From NCBI GenBank assembly GCA_023053685.1, contig JALIGW010000016.1, forward strand, positions 4,658,001 to 4,722,000: a stretch of 64,000 nucleotides of DNA, in the 5' to 3' direction. Origin of the DNA: Diadophis punctatus similis. Taxonomy: Eukaryota; Chordata; Lepidosauria; Squamata; Dipsadidae. The translations under genes and the position numbers were made by a program. Below are positions 50,040-61,351 of the stretch, one piece after another (the first letter of the stretch is position 1; each line of letters starts with the position of its first letter). The notes below the pieces were generated by a model. The model was not told the origin of the DNA, did not search any database, and worked only from the letters and a program-made list of their open reading frames with translations.

Positions 50040-50440
50040 TATAGCATTGTTACAATAGCCAGGAGACCACAGTGCTGTTGCAGAGTAATAGTTTGTGTTG
50101 CCAAAGCGCCAGCCCTGTTATAGGACACGTTTGCATGCTTCTCAAGGTGCGCCACAGGAGGGCAAGCTGGCTTTGCACCAGAGAGAAAGTCCAGCGGCCC
50201 TTTCTGCAGCATCACCCTTCCCTCTCAGAACTGCTTCGCACATGGGCATTGCAACCGGGAAGGTTCAGAGCCCTCAGGAATCTGATTGCCTGCACAGAGC
50301 ACCAGCTCATCTCCCCACCAAAGTGGTACCTATCTATCTACTTGCAAAGAAGAACATGCTTTTGAATTGTTAGGTATACAGAAGCTGTGAGAGGAGTTCA
50401 CTCTGCCACGCAATGCTTGGGCTGAAACCATCAGAACTGA
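50040..50440. repeat. GC-richer interspersed-repeat-like block
   Basis: Contains GTGGTACCTATCTATCTACT and similar words that recall a common reptile interspersed repeat, but no family could be fixed. Frames inside have no known domain. Confidence 0.35.
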
Positions 50441-50690
50441 GGTCATCTCCACTGTCATTAAGCCACTGAGCCATTGCGCCTCTTTGGAGTTGTCTTGACT
50501 CCTGGTGAGTTTCTTAGGCAATATTTCAGAAGTGGTTTGCCATTGTCTTCTCCCTAAGGCAGAGAAAGAGAGAGAGAGACTGGCCCAAGATCACCCAGCT
50601 AGTTTCATGCACTAGGCAGGACTAGAACTCACAGTCTACCAGTTTCTAGCCTTAATCCCTGCACCAAACTGGCTCTCTTTTGATCCTAAA
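50441..50690 (-). mobile_element. tRNA-derived SINE (MIR-like layout)
   Basis: On the minus strand: GAGCCAGTTTGGTGCAGGGA (A-box-like), GTGAGTTCTAGTCCTGCC (B-box-like), GCTGGGTGATCTTGGGCCAG and GGCAAACCACTTCTGAAATA, the layout of old tRNA SINEs. Confidence 0.65.
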
Positions 50691-50890
50691 TATCACATAA
50701 ATTGCTTATCTCTTAACAATATGCTCAGCTGTTTCCTTGCTGGAAATCAGAAGATGATTAACTAATTTTGGAATGATTCAACAACTTCAGTTTAAAATGC
50801 TGTGTGTGACTCACACAAGTTTCATCAGACAGGTTTAAAATTAGTTACATGTATTCTTTTGATATTAGATACCTTGATGGTTAATTAAAA

Positions 50891-51457
50891 TGAAAGGAGT
50901 TTCCGCCTGCATGCCGCCGCCCCCCTCTGGCCTCAAACTATCAGATGGTGGCTCTTACCTAAAGCGCTGCAGCGGAGATCTTGCAACTGTTCCTTGCCGA
51001 GGCTCGGTCGCTCACGGAGACGCTCCATGTGGTCTGTGGGTCAGCAGCTGCTTCTCTCCACTGCTGCTCTTGCTGGGAGAGAGCAATTTAGCAGCTGTGA
51101 GCCACCACTTTCCTCTAAGTCCCATCAGGAAAGTGCAGCACTGAGAAGCAGCAGCCATGTTGAATGCTGTTTCTCTGTGCCACAGTGCTTTCCGGATGGG
51201 ACTTAGAGGAAAGTGGCGGCTCACAGCCGCTAAATTGCACAAGAGACTCTCTCTCTCCCAGCAAGAGCAGCAGCGGAGAGAAGCAGCTGCTGCCCCGGAG
51301 AGCAGAGATAGAGCAGAGCAGGCCCGGAAAGGCTGCTCGGTTGACCCTCACTTGCTTGGCGGAAGCCGTGCATGCGCGGAAGCCATGCGCGCATGCACTT
51401 ACATTTTCGGCAAACCAGTTGTTAAATGGGTTGAATCCCACCACTGTTCTTAGTTTA
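50891..51457. repeat. Fold-back GC-rich element
   Basis: Arms at about 51046-51142 and 51186-51290 are long imperfect inverted repeats (GCAGCTGCTTCTCTCC vs GGAGAGAAGCAGCTGC; TTTCCTCTAAGTCCCATC vs GATGGGACTTAGAGGAAA). The right end, GGTTGAATCCCACCACTG, resembles hAT MITE termini, but the left terminus was not found. Confidence 0.6.
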
Positions 51458-51489
51458 GGAAAGGACATAACTAATGTGAAGGCCCTATC

Positions 51490-51770
51490 GTCCCCTGCTG
51501 CCACCTACTCTGAGCAGGTGTTCTTGAGTCCAAGATGATTCACAAGTTGCACACCAGACGTGGTACAATTCCATCCAAGACCAAAGATGGAAAGGCAGGA
51601 TCCTCAAGATTTCTAGCCATTTAGTCTTGTCAGGATTGAGCCTGAGTCTGTTCTTACCAATCCAGTTCTCACAGCCTTCAGACACTAGAACAAGACTTGG
51701 ACAGCATCATTCAATTTGCCTTGGCCAAGATAATATCATTGGGTATTATCAGCATATTGGGATTAATTAA
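51490..51770 (-). mobile_element. L2/CR1-type LINE, internal RT fragment
   Basis: The minus strand encodes NWIGKNRLRLNPDKTKWLEI, matching the RT motif W(M/I)..N.L.LN..KT of L2/CR1 elements. Frameshifts follow. Confidence 0.6.
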
Positions 51771-51774
51771 TTAA

Positions 51775-51918
51775 GAGCCATAGTGGCGCAGTGGTTAAAA
51801 TGCAGTACTGCAGGCTAGTTCTGCTGACTGCTGGCTGGCAGCACTTCAGCAGTTCAAGTCTCACCAGCTCAACGTTGACTCATCCTTCCATCCTTCCGAG
51901 GTCGGTAAAATGAGGATT
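51775..51918 (+). mobile_element. tRNA-derived SINE, 3'-truncated
   Basis: AGAGCCATAGTGGCGCAGTG to CCGAGGTCGGTAAAATGAGG; same family as 39200-39417 without its tail. Confidence 0.8.
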
Positions 51919-52244
51919 TTGTGGATGGAATTGACATTTTAGTGTATTTTAAGGATGACTCTACAAAACATAGGTACATATTTTGCTCATTATCATCTCT
52001 CCATCCAGCCCCACAAAAGACTGAAAGTTGGGCTTTAGGACTCCCTAACATTGGGGGGGGGGGGAGCACAGTGGCCACAAGTTACTCTATCCATTTATGG
52101 CTTATGATGAAGCATCATAATTCAGGAACAAGGAGCTGCCTTTTACTTTAAGTATATTACTTGAAAAATAAGGATACAAGGTGTCTCTCTAGGTGGTTTC
52201 GGCAAGTACCATGATGCCAGTGGGTGCCATGTGGTACTCTAGCT

Positions 52245-52350
52245 CAGAGGTCTCCAACCTTGGCAACTTTATGAGGTGTGGACTTCAAATCCCAGAATTC
52301 TGGGATTTGAAGTCCACACCTCATAAAGTTGCCAAGGTTGGAGACCTCTG
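52245..52350. mobile_element. Perfectly palindromic hAT-type MITE, 106 bp
   Basis: Left arm 52245-52297 and right arm 52298-52350 are exact reverse complements (53 + 53 bp, centre CCCAGAATTCTGGG). Exact 8-bp duplications CTCTAGCT flank it (52237-52244, 52351-52358). No arm mismatches suggests a young insertion. Confidence 0.95.
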
Positions 52351-52358
52351 CTCTAGCT

Positions 52359-53364
52359 GACTGACTGCTAGTTAATCTGTGCCACCACTGGATCTAAGAT
52401 TGCATATTGTCAACATCATACCATGAATTGATAGTTGATTTGTCTTCCATAAACAACTTCTGAAGCAGACGGACCAAGTAATACTACCTAAATTCAGGAC
52501 AGGGGTGGGCACCCTCAATTTACATGGAGCCTCCATTTTCATCAGTAAAAATACCTTTTTACATTTTACTTTGCTCCTAAAATTTCAAGCTGAAATTTTC
52601 AGTTCAACTCATTCCAGTAACGTTATGACACATTAGCCATGTCCTTTGTGACCTTCAACAACCAAAAAGAGTTAAAATGTGTTCTTCCACCCCACCCCCA
52701 AGTATTCCTGCCTACGTTTTGGAGAGTTACAACTGTTGGTGCGTGCCAATGTCATTATAATGTAAACTATGAAAGAAGCTCAATTGCTTCTGATAATATA
52801 AACAAGCCATGAGCTGAGACATCATTTAGATTAAACAGACACCATGCTGTGCAAAGAATTTTCCAGAAAGACAGCAAACAATTTACAGAGATGAGTTGAC
52901 TTCTAACACTTGCAAGCAATGATGACTACACAATTTAATCGAGTTTTTGTCTGGATGCCATACTCATTTTTCTCCCAAATGGAAAAATGCCAAACTTATT
53001 CACTCTTATGATCATAAGCAGCAGTTTTGCCCTTCCAATCTTCCAAACAAAATGACAAAAGTATTTATAAAACGGACTTTTTAGAAAAGATCTACATTTC
53101 GTCTAACTTGCTGCATGCTAAATTTAAAACCAAGACTTAGCCATGGGTTCTTTCTCATTTAGAAGTATTTTTTTCTTAGTTTGGATAAAGAAACATAGAT
53201 TATGGTAAACTTTCCTCCCTGCTGAAAAATTTGCACGTGGCTGAAGGGAGATTGGGGAGGGAGCTCAGAAATTGGGGAGGGAGTGCAGATTGGGGAGGGA
53301 ATAAAAAAGAGATGAGGGCAAAAAAAATGGCCCATAGGGATTGGCCTATCCCACTTGTTTCATT
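52359..53364. other. Intergenic, no gene seen
   Basis: AT-rich. A short tandem GATTGGGGAGGGAG repeat lies at 53249-53300. Confidence 0.4.
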
Positions 53365-53760
53365 AGAACAAGTCTACTTCAGATCCTGTCTGCCAAAGAA
53401 TTTCAGCTAGAGGGTCTAGGAATAGAACCTTTTCTGCTGTGGCCCCCGGCCTCTGGAATATTCTCCCCCCTCCCCGCCCTGGAGGTGAGGTCCTCTCCCA
53501 CACTCCAGGCCTTCCGGAAGAGCCTTTAAAACCTGGCTCTGACAGCTGACCTGGGCTCCATAAGGGACACTCAATGTTGGGATTGGCTGACAGGGTACAG
53601 AGAAAGTCTGCACCCTCATGTAATCTGTCCTCTTGGTTTATCATCTTTATTTCATCTCCCTTCGTTTTTAATTTTTTTGTATTATCTTTTTATTATGCTG
53701 TAAGCGGCTCAGAGTGCTGTAACAGTGAGATGGATGGCATGTAAATTTAATAAATAAATG
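53365..53760 (+). mobile_element. L2/CR1-type LINE 3' end
   Basis: CTGCTGTGGCCCCCGGCCTC, TGGAATATTCTCCCC, CAGGCCTTCCGGAAGAGCCT (RT C-terminus, WNxLP and FRKSL type), then a 3' UTR with GTAAGCGGCTCAGAG and a TTTAATAAATAAAT end. Confidence 0.75.
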
Positions 53761-55030
53761 GACAAGCTCAGTATGTCATGCGAAGAGCCAATGCACAGCT
53801 GCCAAAGTGTAGGGATCGGGACCCTGTGAAGGGTGTGTGTGTGTGTGCAGAAAACTCCCTGCCCTAAACGGGCCCCTTGCTCATATGATCTCACTCAGTT
53901 CACACAGCCAGAATGATAAGATACCTTCTCTGGCTGGTACGTGATCTCATCTAGGTTGCAACAACAAGGATGCTCATTAAAAAGCTGGTGGGGGGAAGAT
54001 GATAGGGGGGAAATTCACCAATGAGAATGCTGTTGCTCTTTACTACCTTTGGCTGCTTGGAAAACTGTATATAAGCAATAAGCACTGCGAAGGCAGCCGG
54101 ACATCTTCGCATCCTGCCATGATTTGTCTCTAATTCCATCACCAAAGTGCTCCTCAGACTCTAGAAACATCTGCCCACCAACCCTTTTATAATTCCTGGA
54201 GCCACCTAACAGCGACCAAACATTGCCATGCTTGGCGTTTTCTGGTATGTAGTGTGAGCATCCATGTCAAGAATGACTTGTGCTCCCACCCCCTTTTGTC
54301 TTGTGACATTTGCTCAAATCCTAAGGTACACATGAGCATCAGAAATTGTGTGCTACTCTTTTAGGGGGAATGAAGCAAAAAGAGTGTTGACCTTTTTTTA
54401 AAAAACTTCCTTGTGGACATCCCCAATAGAAGGTCCAGTATCCAGGCCATCCATTTGGCCTGGCTGAGGGTTACATGCACAATTCACATTTTATGTCATT
54501 TATGTAAATGAGAGCATAAATCAAATACGGGAAAACTAGTTTGATTTAATCTGTCAATTTGCATTTTAACAAAACATTGAATCTGGATAATTTCTTTTCC
54601 ACTCTGTATGAAGCAGCTGAAGCAAAATAGGTCATCTCTGCTGAAGTACTACAATTCATTTGAGGCAAATAATCCAACAGAGCACAGAGATTTCGTCTCC
54701 CGACTTTCAGAAAACCAGTAGCATTTAAAGAGGGCATTAGCTATGGAAATTTGACTTATCTAATTGAAGCCAATTATACCCTTACAATAGCCGTTGAAGT
54801 CAAACATTTTAGGAAGTCATAAATAATTTGTTTCTAATTTAATATAATGTGCAAACAAAGCCAATGAATTCACCAAATGCTTTAGGTCAGCAAGCCCCAG
54901 TCTGAATTCATATTTATTGTTGCTTCTGATTTATGTAGTGGGATACCTGAACTGGATTGCATGGCTTCATTTGATTCCTGGCCCTATTCCTGCTTGATGT
55001 CTCCCATCAGTGCCTCTAACTCAGACATGT
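53761..55030. other. Intergenic, no gene seen
   Basis: Short TG run near 53829. No exon or confident repeat recognised. Confidence 0.4.
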
Positions 55031-55031
55031 G

Positions 55032-55248
55032 CAGCCCATGGGCGGGTTCCTCTTACCTGCCTACCAGTGCGCTGTGCGCGCATCATCTCATTTCACGCAC
55101 ATGCACGCTCGCTACGCGTGCGCATCCCCTCGCGAGATTTTGCTTCCGCGCATGCGTAGAAAGCAAAAAAAGCCCAAAAATTCCAGAAAAAAGATGGCGC
55201 CGTGCGACGGAAGTTATAATGGCATTAAAAATGTGATTTTTGACCGTT
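55032..55248. mobile_element. hAT MITE fragment (left part)
   Basis: CAGCCCATGGGCGGGTTCC and TCGCGAGATTTTGCTTCCGC words echo the 3765-4457 element, including one unit of its 43-bp repeat. The right end is missing. Confidence 0.5.
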
Positions 55249-55549
55249 TTTCATAGTTACCACCTTTGCAGCATCCCCATGATCATGTGACCAAAATACA
55301 GATGCTTGGCATCTGGTTCATGTTTATGACGGTTGCAGTGTCCCAGGGTCATATGATCCCCTTTTGCGACCTTCTGACAAGCAAAGTCAATGGGGAAGCC
55401 AGATATCACTTAACAACCGGGTTACTCACTTATCAACTGCAATGATTCACTTAACAACTGTGGCAAGAAAAGTCATAAAATGGGGCAAATCTCACTTAAT
55501 AACAGAAATTTTGGGGTCAATTGTGGTCATAAGTCGAGAACTACCTCTA
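55249..55549 (+). mobile_element. GTAGTCCTCGACTTA-family MITE, left-truncated
   Basis: From TTGCAGCATCCCCATGATCA to ATAAGTCGAGAACTACCTC followed by TA. Order matches 62123-62504. Confidence 0.7.
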
Positions 55550-55847
55550 TTGTGGTTTCTTCCATGGTTTAAAAATTGTGCAAGCAGTATAAAGTAGTGT
55601 TCAATCTAGTTGGGAGAAAAAATATAGTAATGATTGGGTTGAGAGCAAGTTAAATAATAAAAAGAATATCTGAATAATTATTTCAGTGAAAAAGAAACAG
55701 CAGACAGGATCAAGAATGATTTCTAAGAAAAAAAAAACCAGAAACAAGATTGTAAAGGCAATGTATTCCTCCCCCTTCCATTGAGATCTGACTCATAGCT
55801 TATTGAAGTCAAGAGATGAATTTTCATGGTATAGAAAGGGTTTTGAG

Positions 55848-55945
55848 CAGAGGTCTTCAAACTTGGCAACTTTAAGACTTGTGGCTGGAGAATTCTGGGA
55901 GTTGAAGTCCACAAGTCTTAAAGTTGCCAAGTTTGGGGACCTCTG
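55848..55945. mobile_element. Fold-back hAT-type MITE
   Basis: CAGAGGTCTTCAAACTTGGC and GCCAAGTTTGGGGACCTCTG arms. Flanks GTTTTGAG and GATTTGAG match 7 of 8. Confidence 0.8.
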
Positions 55946-55953
55946 GATTTGAG

Positions 55954-56925
55954 GAAGGCTTGAGCTGCTATAAGGTGGTTACAGGAAGAATTTGAAAATA
56001 AGATTGCCTTAAATGGATTTTGCTCCAGGCAACCTGTAAATACTTCATAGAAAGTGACAACAATTTGTTAAATGTAAACCCACATGGAGAGTTTTTTTAA
56101 AAAATTGGTTTGTTGAACAAAATCTGTGGTACTGTATCAGCACAGAGAAAAGGAAGAATAAAAATACTAGGTCAAGAATGAAAGGGGAAATCAAACTGCC
56201 TATCAATTAAAATTGTCATCTTAAAGCTTTCCATGGAACAGCCAGGAGATTTTGTAAACATAATTAAAAATCCTTCCACTCAAAGAATGAAGCAAATTAC
56301 TAATAATATTTAATAAGAAGAAGCACAGCCACAGCACACAGCTAATTGCACATTTTAAAATTTTAGTGTGTTTGTCATCATCTTCCAATTAAGCGGTAAT
56401 TCCAAATCTGCTATTCTACCCCTACCGAAATCCCCTTGATGAATAAAGCAGCCATTTGTTTACAATCAGCCTAACTTTATTTGCTGTAATCTTTTATATA
56501 TGCCATAACACCGCCTGTGATTATCCGGCTTCCACAGCAATAACACAGTATGCTACTTTTTTTTTTAAGAGAGAAAGAGATCAGGAAACTGTCAGTTGAA
56601 AATTACACTCATTATTTTCTTCTCATAGTTGATATCACTCACACTTTTTCCCCACAGCTTGAATAAACTCCATGACCACCCAAAACGCTCTCTGTGCGCA
56701 ATCGCTTGTTTGGGAAATCAACCAAGGAGCTGCAGTTTATCATCCCAGCTGGGGATTTTACAGCTGCAACTGTAGAAAGCTGCTGATTGCCTTGGATTCA
56801 TTCATGAAATTGTGTGCAGAAAGCAAATGTTGTTAATGTTTGAGGCTGGGGTGGGAGCAGGTTTACCCTGCAACCTCCTACAGTCTGTCCTCTTTCATAT
56901 GTTTTTAGATTGGAGTCACAACTCC
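55954..56925. other. Intergenic, no gene seen
   Basis: AT-rich; nothing recognised up to the BovB fragment. Confidence 0.4.
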
Positions 56926-56929
56926 AATT

Positions 56930-57490
56930 CAACTCCAAGATCCAAGATCTTTGGGCTCCAGGATCACCGCAGATGGGGACTGCAGCCAAGAAATTAAAAG
57001 ATGCTTGCTCCTGGGGAGGAAAGCTATGACAAATCTAGACAGCATACTAAAAAGCAGAGACATCACCCTGCCAACAAAAGTGCGTATAGTCAAGGTTTTC
57101 CCAGTTGCAATGTATGGCTGTGAAAGTTGGACCATAAGGAAGGCTGAGCACTAAAGAATTGAGGCCTTTGAAGTATGGTGTTGGAGAAGACTCCTGCGAG
57201 TCCCCTGGACTGCAAGGCGATCCAACCGGTCAGTCCTAGAGGAGATCAACCCTGACTGCTCTTTAGAAGGCCAGACCCTGAAGATGAAACTCTAATACTT
57301 TGGCCACCTAATGAGAAGGAAGGACTCACTGGAGAAGAGCCTAATGCTGGGAAAGATTGAGGGCAAAAGAAGAAGGGGACGACAGAGAGTGAGGTGGCTG
57401 GATGGAGTCACTGAAGCAGTAGGCGTGAGCTTAAATGGACTCTGGGGGATGGTAGAGGACAGGAAGGCCTGGAGGAACATTGTCCATGGT
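56930..57490 (+). mobile_element. BovB (RTE-clade) LINE, 3' end of ORF2
   Basis: The plus strand encodes SRITADGDCSQEIKRCLLLG, RKAMTNLDSILKSRDITLPT, KVRIVKVFPVAMYGCESWTI, then AFEVWCWRRLLRVPW, YFGHLMRRKDSLEKSLMLGK, IEGKRRRGRQRVRWLDGVTE and MVEDRKAWRNIVHGV. This is the diagnostic C-terminal region of BovB/RTE polymerases. In-frame stops after KAEH and KMKL show it is dead. BovB is widespread in squamates and is a known case of horizontal transfer with ruminants. Confidence 0.93.
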
Positions 57491-57499
57491 GTTGCGATA

Positions 57500-57571
57500 G
57501 CTTTGCTGGCTGGGGAATTCTGGGAGTTGAAGTCCGCCAGGCTTAAAGTTGCCAAGGTTGGAGACCCCTGG
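57500..57571. mobile_element. Single arm of fold-back hAT MITE
   Basis: GCTGGGGAATTCTGGGAGTT to AAGGTTGGAGACCCCTG, the right arm of the family at 60945-61080. The left arm is absent; it abuts the BovB end. Confidence 0.6.
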
Positions 57572-57594
57572 TAATCCATTAGCCATCTCCAGAA

Positions 57595-57790
57595 TGCCAC
57601 TCCCCCATTAGAGCTTCAAGCCCTTTCAGAAGATCCAAAAAGTGAGTGCAAATCTCAGTTCAGGGGCCATAATGTTCCAAAGGGCAGGAGCCACAGCAGA
57701 AAAGGCTTTTCTTCTGGACCCCACCAGCCAAAATTCCTTGATTGACAAGGTCCACAGCATGCCACTTCTGATAAATCTGTTGAGTTGAGT
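57595..57790 (-). mobile_element. L2/CR1-type LINE fragment
   Basis: Antisense: CTTCAAGCCCTTTCAGAAG, CATAATGTTCCAAAGGGCAG, AGAAAAGGCTTTTCTTCTGG, matching the RT C-terminal pattern seen at 53365-53530. Confidence 0.55.
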
Positions 57791-57910
57791 TGCTTCTTTC
57801 TTTCACTCTGTGATGGTGCATTAGAACTGTTTTCTTTCCTGCTTATTTACATTAATTCGGTCTTACCTCCAATAGCCCTCCATGACTTCATCACCACTAC
57901 GACTACTATC

Positions 57911-57940
57911 ACCACCACCACCACCACCACCACCACCATC
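57911..57940. repeat. (ACC)n microsatellite
   Basis: Nine ACC units followed by ATC. Confidence 0.9.
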
Positions 57941-58640
57941 ATTTAACAAAAAGGCCTTTTTTGAGTAAGACATGAGAGGCTCAAGGATAAATGTTTACCT
58001 GAGCTTCACTGCTTCCCACCCTAGTTCCTTGTCAGAGCTTCTTGCATCAATGAATCTCTTCCTCTGTTTTTTCTCCATCAAAGGCAATGACTTACGAACA
58101 AGATTATTCAGGGAAACCCAACATCCTTAAACAATAATTTTCATTCATTCATTCAATTTAGGCATTGCCTGACTCCAAACTGATTCTGGGTGGCTCACGG
58201 TGCAATTACAATTCTTGAGATTGCAATTGAATTGGAATCATTGCTATGAATTAAATATATCAATCCATCAAATTGTTTCAAATACTGAACCTTATGTTGG
58301 ATGGGGCCATCTCCTTCCATAGCACATTGTCCCTATTCTACTTTACCTTGCCTTGCCACAAACACTGTGTACTGGTAAAAAGATGCAGTGAGGATCATAC
58401 CTACAGTATCCTTTAAGATGACTTCGCACATAAAGTTGTAAAATAAGTCACTTAATAAGCCAATAAGCCAAAAAAAAAGGCATAGAGCACATGGTAGAAA
58501 AAATCTGGAGAGTAGAGACTTGCTTCTAGCATTGCACTGAAAATGTATTCTTACCTTGTATTAGACATAAAATTTTACTTACTCCTCCCCCATTTTCAAA
58601 GATCAGCCGTTGAATACCTTGATTTTCTCATATTTTTAAT
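57941..58640. other. Intergenic, no gene seen
   Basis: Nothing recognised apart from a LINE-tail-like GGTGGCTCACGG stretch near 58190. Confidence 0.4.
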
Positions 58641-58648
58641 ATCTAGAG

Positions 58649-59181
58649 CAGTGGTGGCGAACCTTTTTCGGCTCGAGTGCCAAAAAGGGGGGGCGCTCGC
58701 GCGCGCTCGCATGCCCACACCCATTCCCTCCCCCCCCACGCATGCGCACAACACCCCCCCATGCTGCCCCCTGCGCATGCGCACACCCCCCACCCCCGCA
58801 CAAAGGCTTACCGGAGCCTGGAACGACAAAACCAGCAAACCGGAAGTGCGAAAAAACACACTTCCGGTTTGCCGGTGTGCTGTTTTTTGCACTCCGGAGG
58901 GTTCAGGGAAGCTCCCTGAAGCTCCGGAATGCAAAAAACTACAAAACGGACAAACCGGAAGTGCGGAAAAGTGCACTTCCGGTTTGTCCGTTTTGTAGTT
59001 TTTTGCATTCCGGAGCTTCAGGGAGCTTCCCTGAACCCTCCGGAGTGCAAAAAACAGCACACCGGCAAACCGGAAGTGCGTTTTTTCGCACTTCCGGTTT
59101 GCCGGTGGGAACCCTCGCGTGCCGGCTTCTATGGCTCCGCGTGCCACCTCTGGCATGCGTGCCATAGGTTCGCCACCATGG
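58649..59181. mobile_element. hAT-type MITE with 270-bp internal hairpin
   Basis: CAGTGGTGGCGAACCT at the left and AGGTTCGCCACCATGG at the right, flanked by exact ATCTAGAG copies (58641-58648, 59182-59189). The middle (58834-59103, centre 58968/58969) is a near-perfect inverted repeat built from repeated AAACCGGAAGTGCG/CGCACTTCCGGTTT words. Long frames on both strands are by-products. Confidence 0.9.
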
Positions 59182-59189
59182 ATCTAGAG

Positions 59190-60490
59190 TCTTGTTTCCT
59201 GTTCTTTTTTTCCTTCTTTTCCTTTCTTTTTATAAAATCACATTACACCAAGAGTAAAATACTATACTGCAATGATAGTTTTAGAACTATTCTAGAGCTT
59301 TTATTTAATCTTAAATAAGCCACTCATTGTTTTGCCAACTGACAGTTACTTCATAGAAAGTTGTGTTATGAGTTTCCCCTTCTAAATTCTTTATTGTTGC
59401 ATTCTAATGAGTCATTCTTTGGATAAAAGGAAACCATTTTTCATAGAGCACATGGCATTTAATTATCATATTCTCTACCACAAGAGATAGTGATGGTCAC
59501 CAACTCAGTGACTTGAAAAGGAAGTATGACTGTCATGCTTGGATCATCAGTAAATGAATGATTAAGAAATCCAGGCAATTGTGGACACATTTCATAATGC
59601 TAAGAATTACATATGATTTTCTTAAATCAACTTAAGTGAAGATGATACAGTATGTCCAAATCAATGTGTCCAAGCATATTTTAGAAGTTGTGGTCTGGGC
59701 AGCGTTGTTGTCCAGGTAGACGTTCTACTTCATTTCAAAAAGATGATAGATTTTTAGGAAAGACTGAGCCGATCTGAGGGGACAATTTCATTGCAATAAA
59801 AGGACACTTCATTAAGATTGAATTAACTGTGCCACTGGCAATGTACAAAGATAAATTGATTTGATCCAAGAACAGTATGATTCAAAATTGCTATTAGAAC
59901 TGCAGTTTGCACAACGTTTGGCTAAAACTGAAATGATGAGTAGTATGTAGCTCACTTCAACTGTGAGAATGCAGCCATTGTTTTTCATGTGTCAAGTCAT
60001 CATGGTAAGCCATAATACAGTTCATTTTGGAAGATCTGTCCTGTTATGTGACCACACAACCATTATGTTTTCTTCATCAGGTTTACAGCTTAACATGTTG
60101 TGATTTTACACACTCTGTATGTATCTTTTCTTCCTCAATGTGACATTTATTTCTCTTAACATTCCTCCCACTGAAGCATGTTATTCTGCTTCGAAGTGAA
60201 AATCTAATGACCCAACTCTTCAATATCCCATGACCTACTGACCACAATGGGATGGGGAAGGCAGGAGAATGTAGAAAGAGTTAAAATGTGTCCCCTCTTT
60301 GTCCTTCACTCTACTGCTCAAGTCTGGTTAGGAATTCTGGAAACTGATATCCATATATTTAAAAATTGACAAGGTGTAGAAACACTGGTCTAAAAGGCTG
60401 TTAGAACATCAAAAACATCCATCTGTTTAAAAAAAGATGTAGTGATTCAAGCAGACGTGTGCAATATCTAGAACATAAATCAGATGTGGT
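59190..60490. other. Intergenic, no gene seen
   Basis: AT-rich; nothing recognised. Confidence 0.4.
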
Positions 60491-60499
60491 ATTCTTCTG

Positions 60500-60706
60500 G
60501 TTCAGACCGGTTTGCCCGAACCGGTAGCAGCCCGCCCACCTGCCCGGAAGTATTGCCGTCCTATTTAGCCACGTTTTCGAGGCTGGCTGCATGCGTGGAA
60601 GGCGCGTGTGCGAGTAAACCACATGCATGAGAGGCTGTGCGCATGTGTGGAGGCAGGCTCACATTTGCGAACCGGTAGGGAAGCTAAGTGAAACCCATCC
60701 CCAACA
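60500..60706. mobile_element. Decayed MITE of the GAACCGGTAG group
   Basis: GCCCGAACCGGTAGCAGCCC and GCGAACCGGTAGGGAAGCTA with TGCGCATGTG words resemble the cores of 13611 and 17542. Ends are not clear. Confidence 0.45.
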
Positions 60707-60944
60707 TAAATTATATATGTGGTAACAAGACTTGGGTAGAATCCATCTAGTGTCAACTCCATATTCTGCTTGGTTTGACCCAATTAACATTCACTGTTCA
60801 AGATAAACCTAGGATGAAATATTTTCATTTCCATTCTTAACCTTTCCCCCATTCCAGTTTCCAAAATTGCACTATCCAAGGTTGACGAATTGGCTAATAA
60901 ATTTCAGTGACCCAATTTTGGCCCATTTTCAGGTCTTTCTAAAG

Positions 60945-61080
60945 CAGTGTTTCCCAACCTTGGCAACTTGAAGATATCTGGACTTCAACTCCCAGAATTC
61001 CCCAGCCAGCATTCGCTGGCTGGGGAATTCTGGGAGTTGAAGTCCAGATATCTTCAAGTTGCCAAGGTTGGGAAACACTG
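60945..61080. mobile_element. Fold-back hAT-type MITE, 136 bp
   Basis: CAGTGTTTCCCAACCTTGGC and GCCAAGGTTGGGAAACACTG; the arms pair almost throughout around AGCCAGCATTCGCTGGCT. TCTAAAG occurs on both flanks, offset by a few nucleotides on the right. Confidence 0.85.
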
Positions 61081-61224
61081 TAATCTAAAGGGTGAAAATT
61101 GAGTTGCCTGTTAGAAGCTTTTTTCTTCCATTCTCCACTCGTGTCCATTCATTACCTAAACAGCTTTCCACCTAATCAAGGGAATAAATTGTGGCCTCCA
61201 GGCTCCAGCCTATCGATTTTGCCT

Positions 61225-61330
61225 AGAATCACTTTATTGTCACTTTGAATGTACACTAATCGGCATACATTACAATGAAAATTCGTTGCACAACTATGAA
61301 TTAGATGAACAAATAGCCTCCCATGCTGTA
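61225..61330 (-). mobile_element. CR1/L3-type LINE 3' UTR fragment
   Basis: AGAATCACTTTATTGTCACT and TACATTACAATGAAAATTCG in antisense recall the 3' ends of L3/CR1-like LINEs. No coding part remains. Confidence 0.4.
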
Positions 61331-61351
61331 AGGAGGCATGTTTTCATGTTC

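Noticed and set aside
58543..59318. Frames rich in NRKCEKTHFRF-type repeats
   Set aside because: They arise from the CCGGAAGTGC inverted repeats of a MITE and read similarly on both strands.
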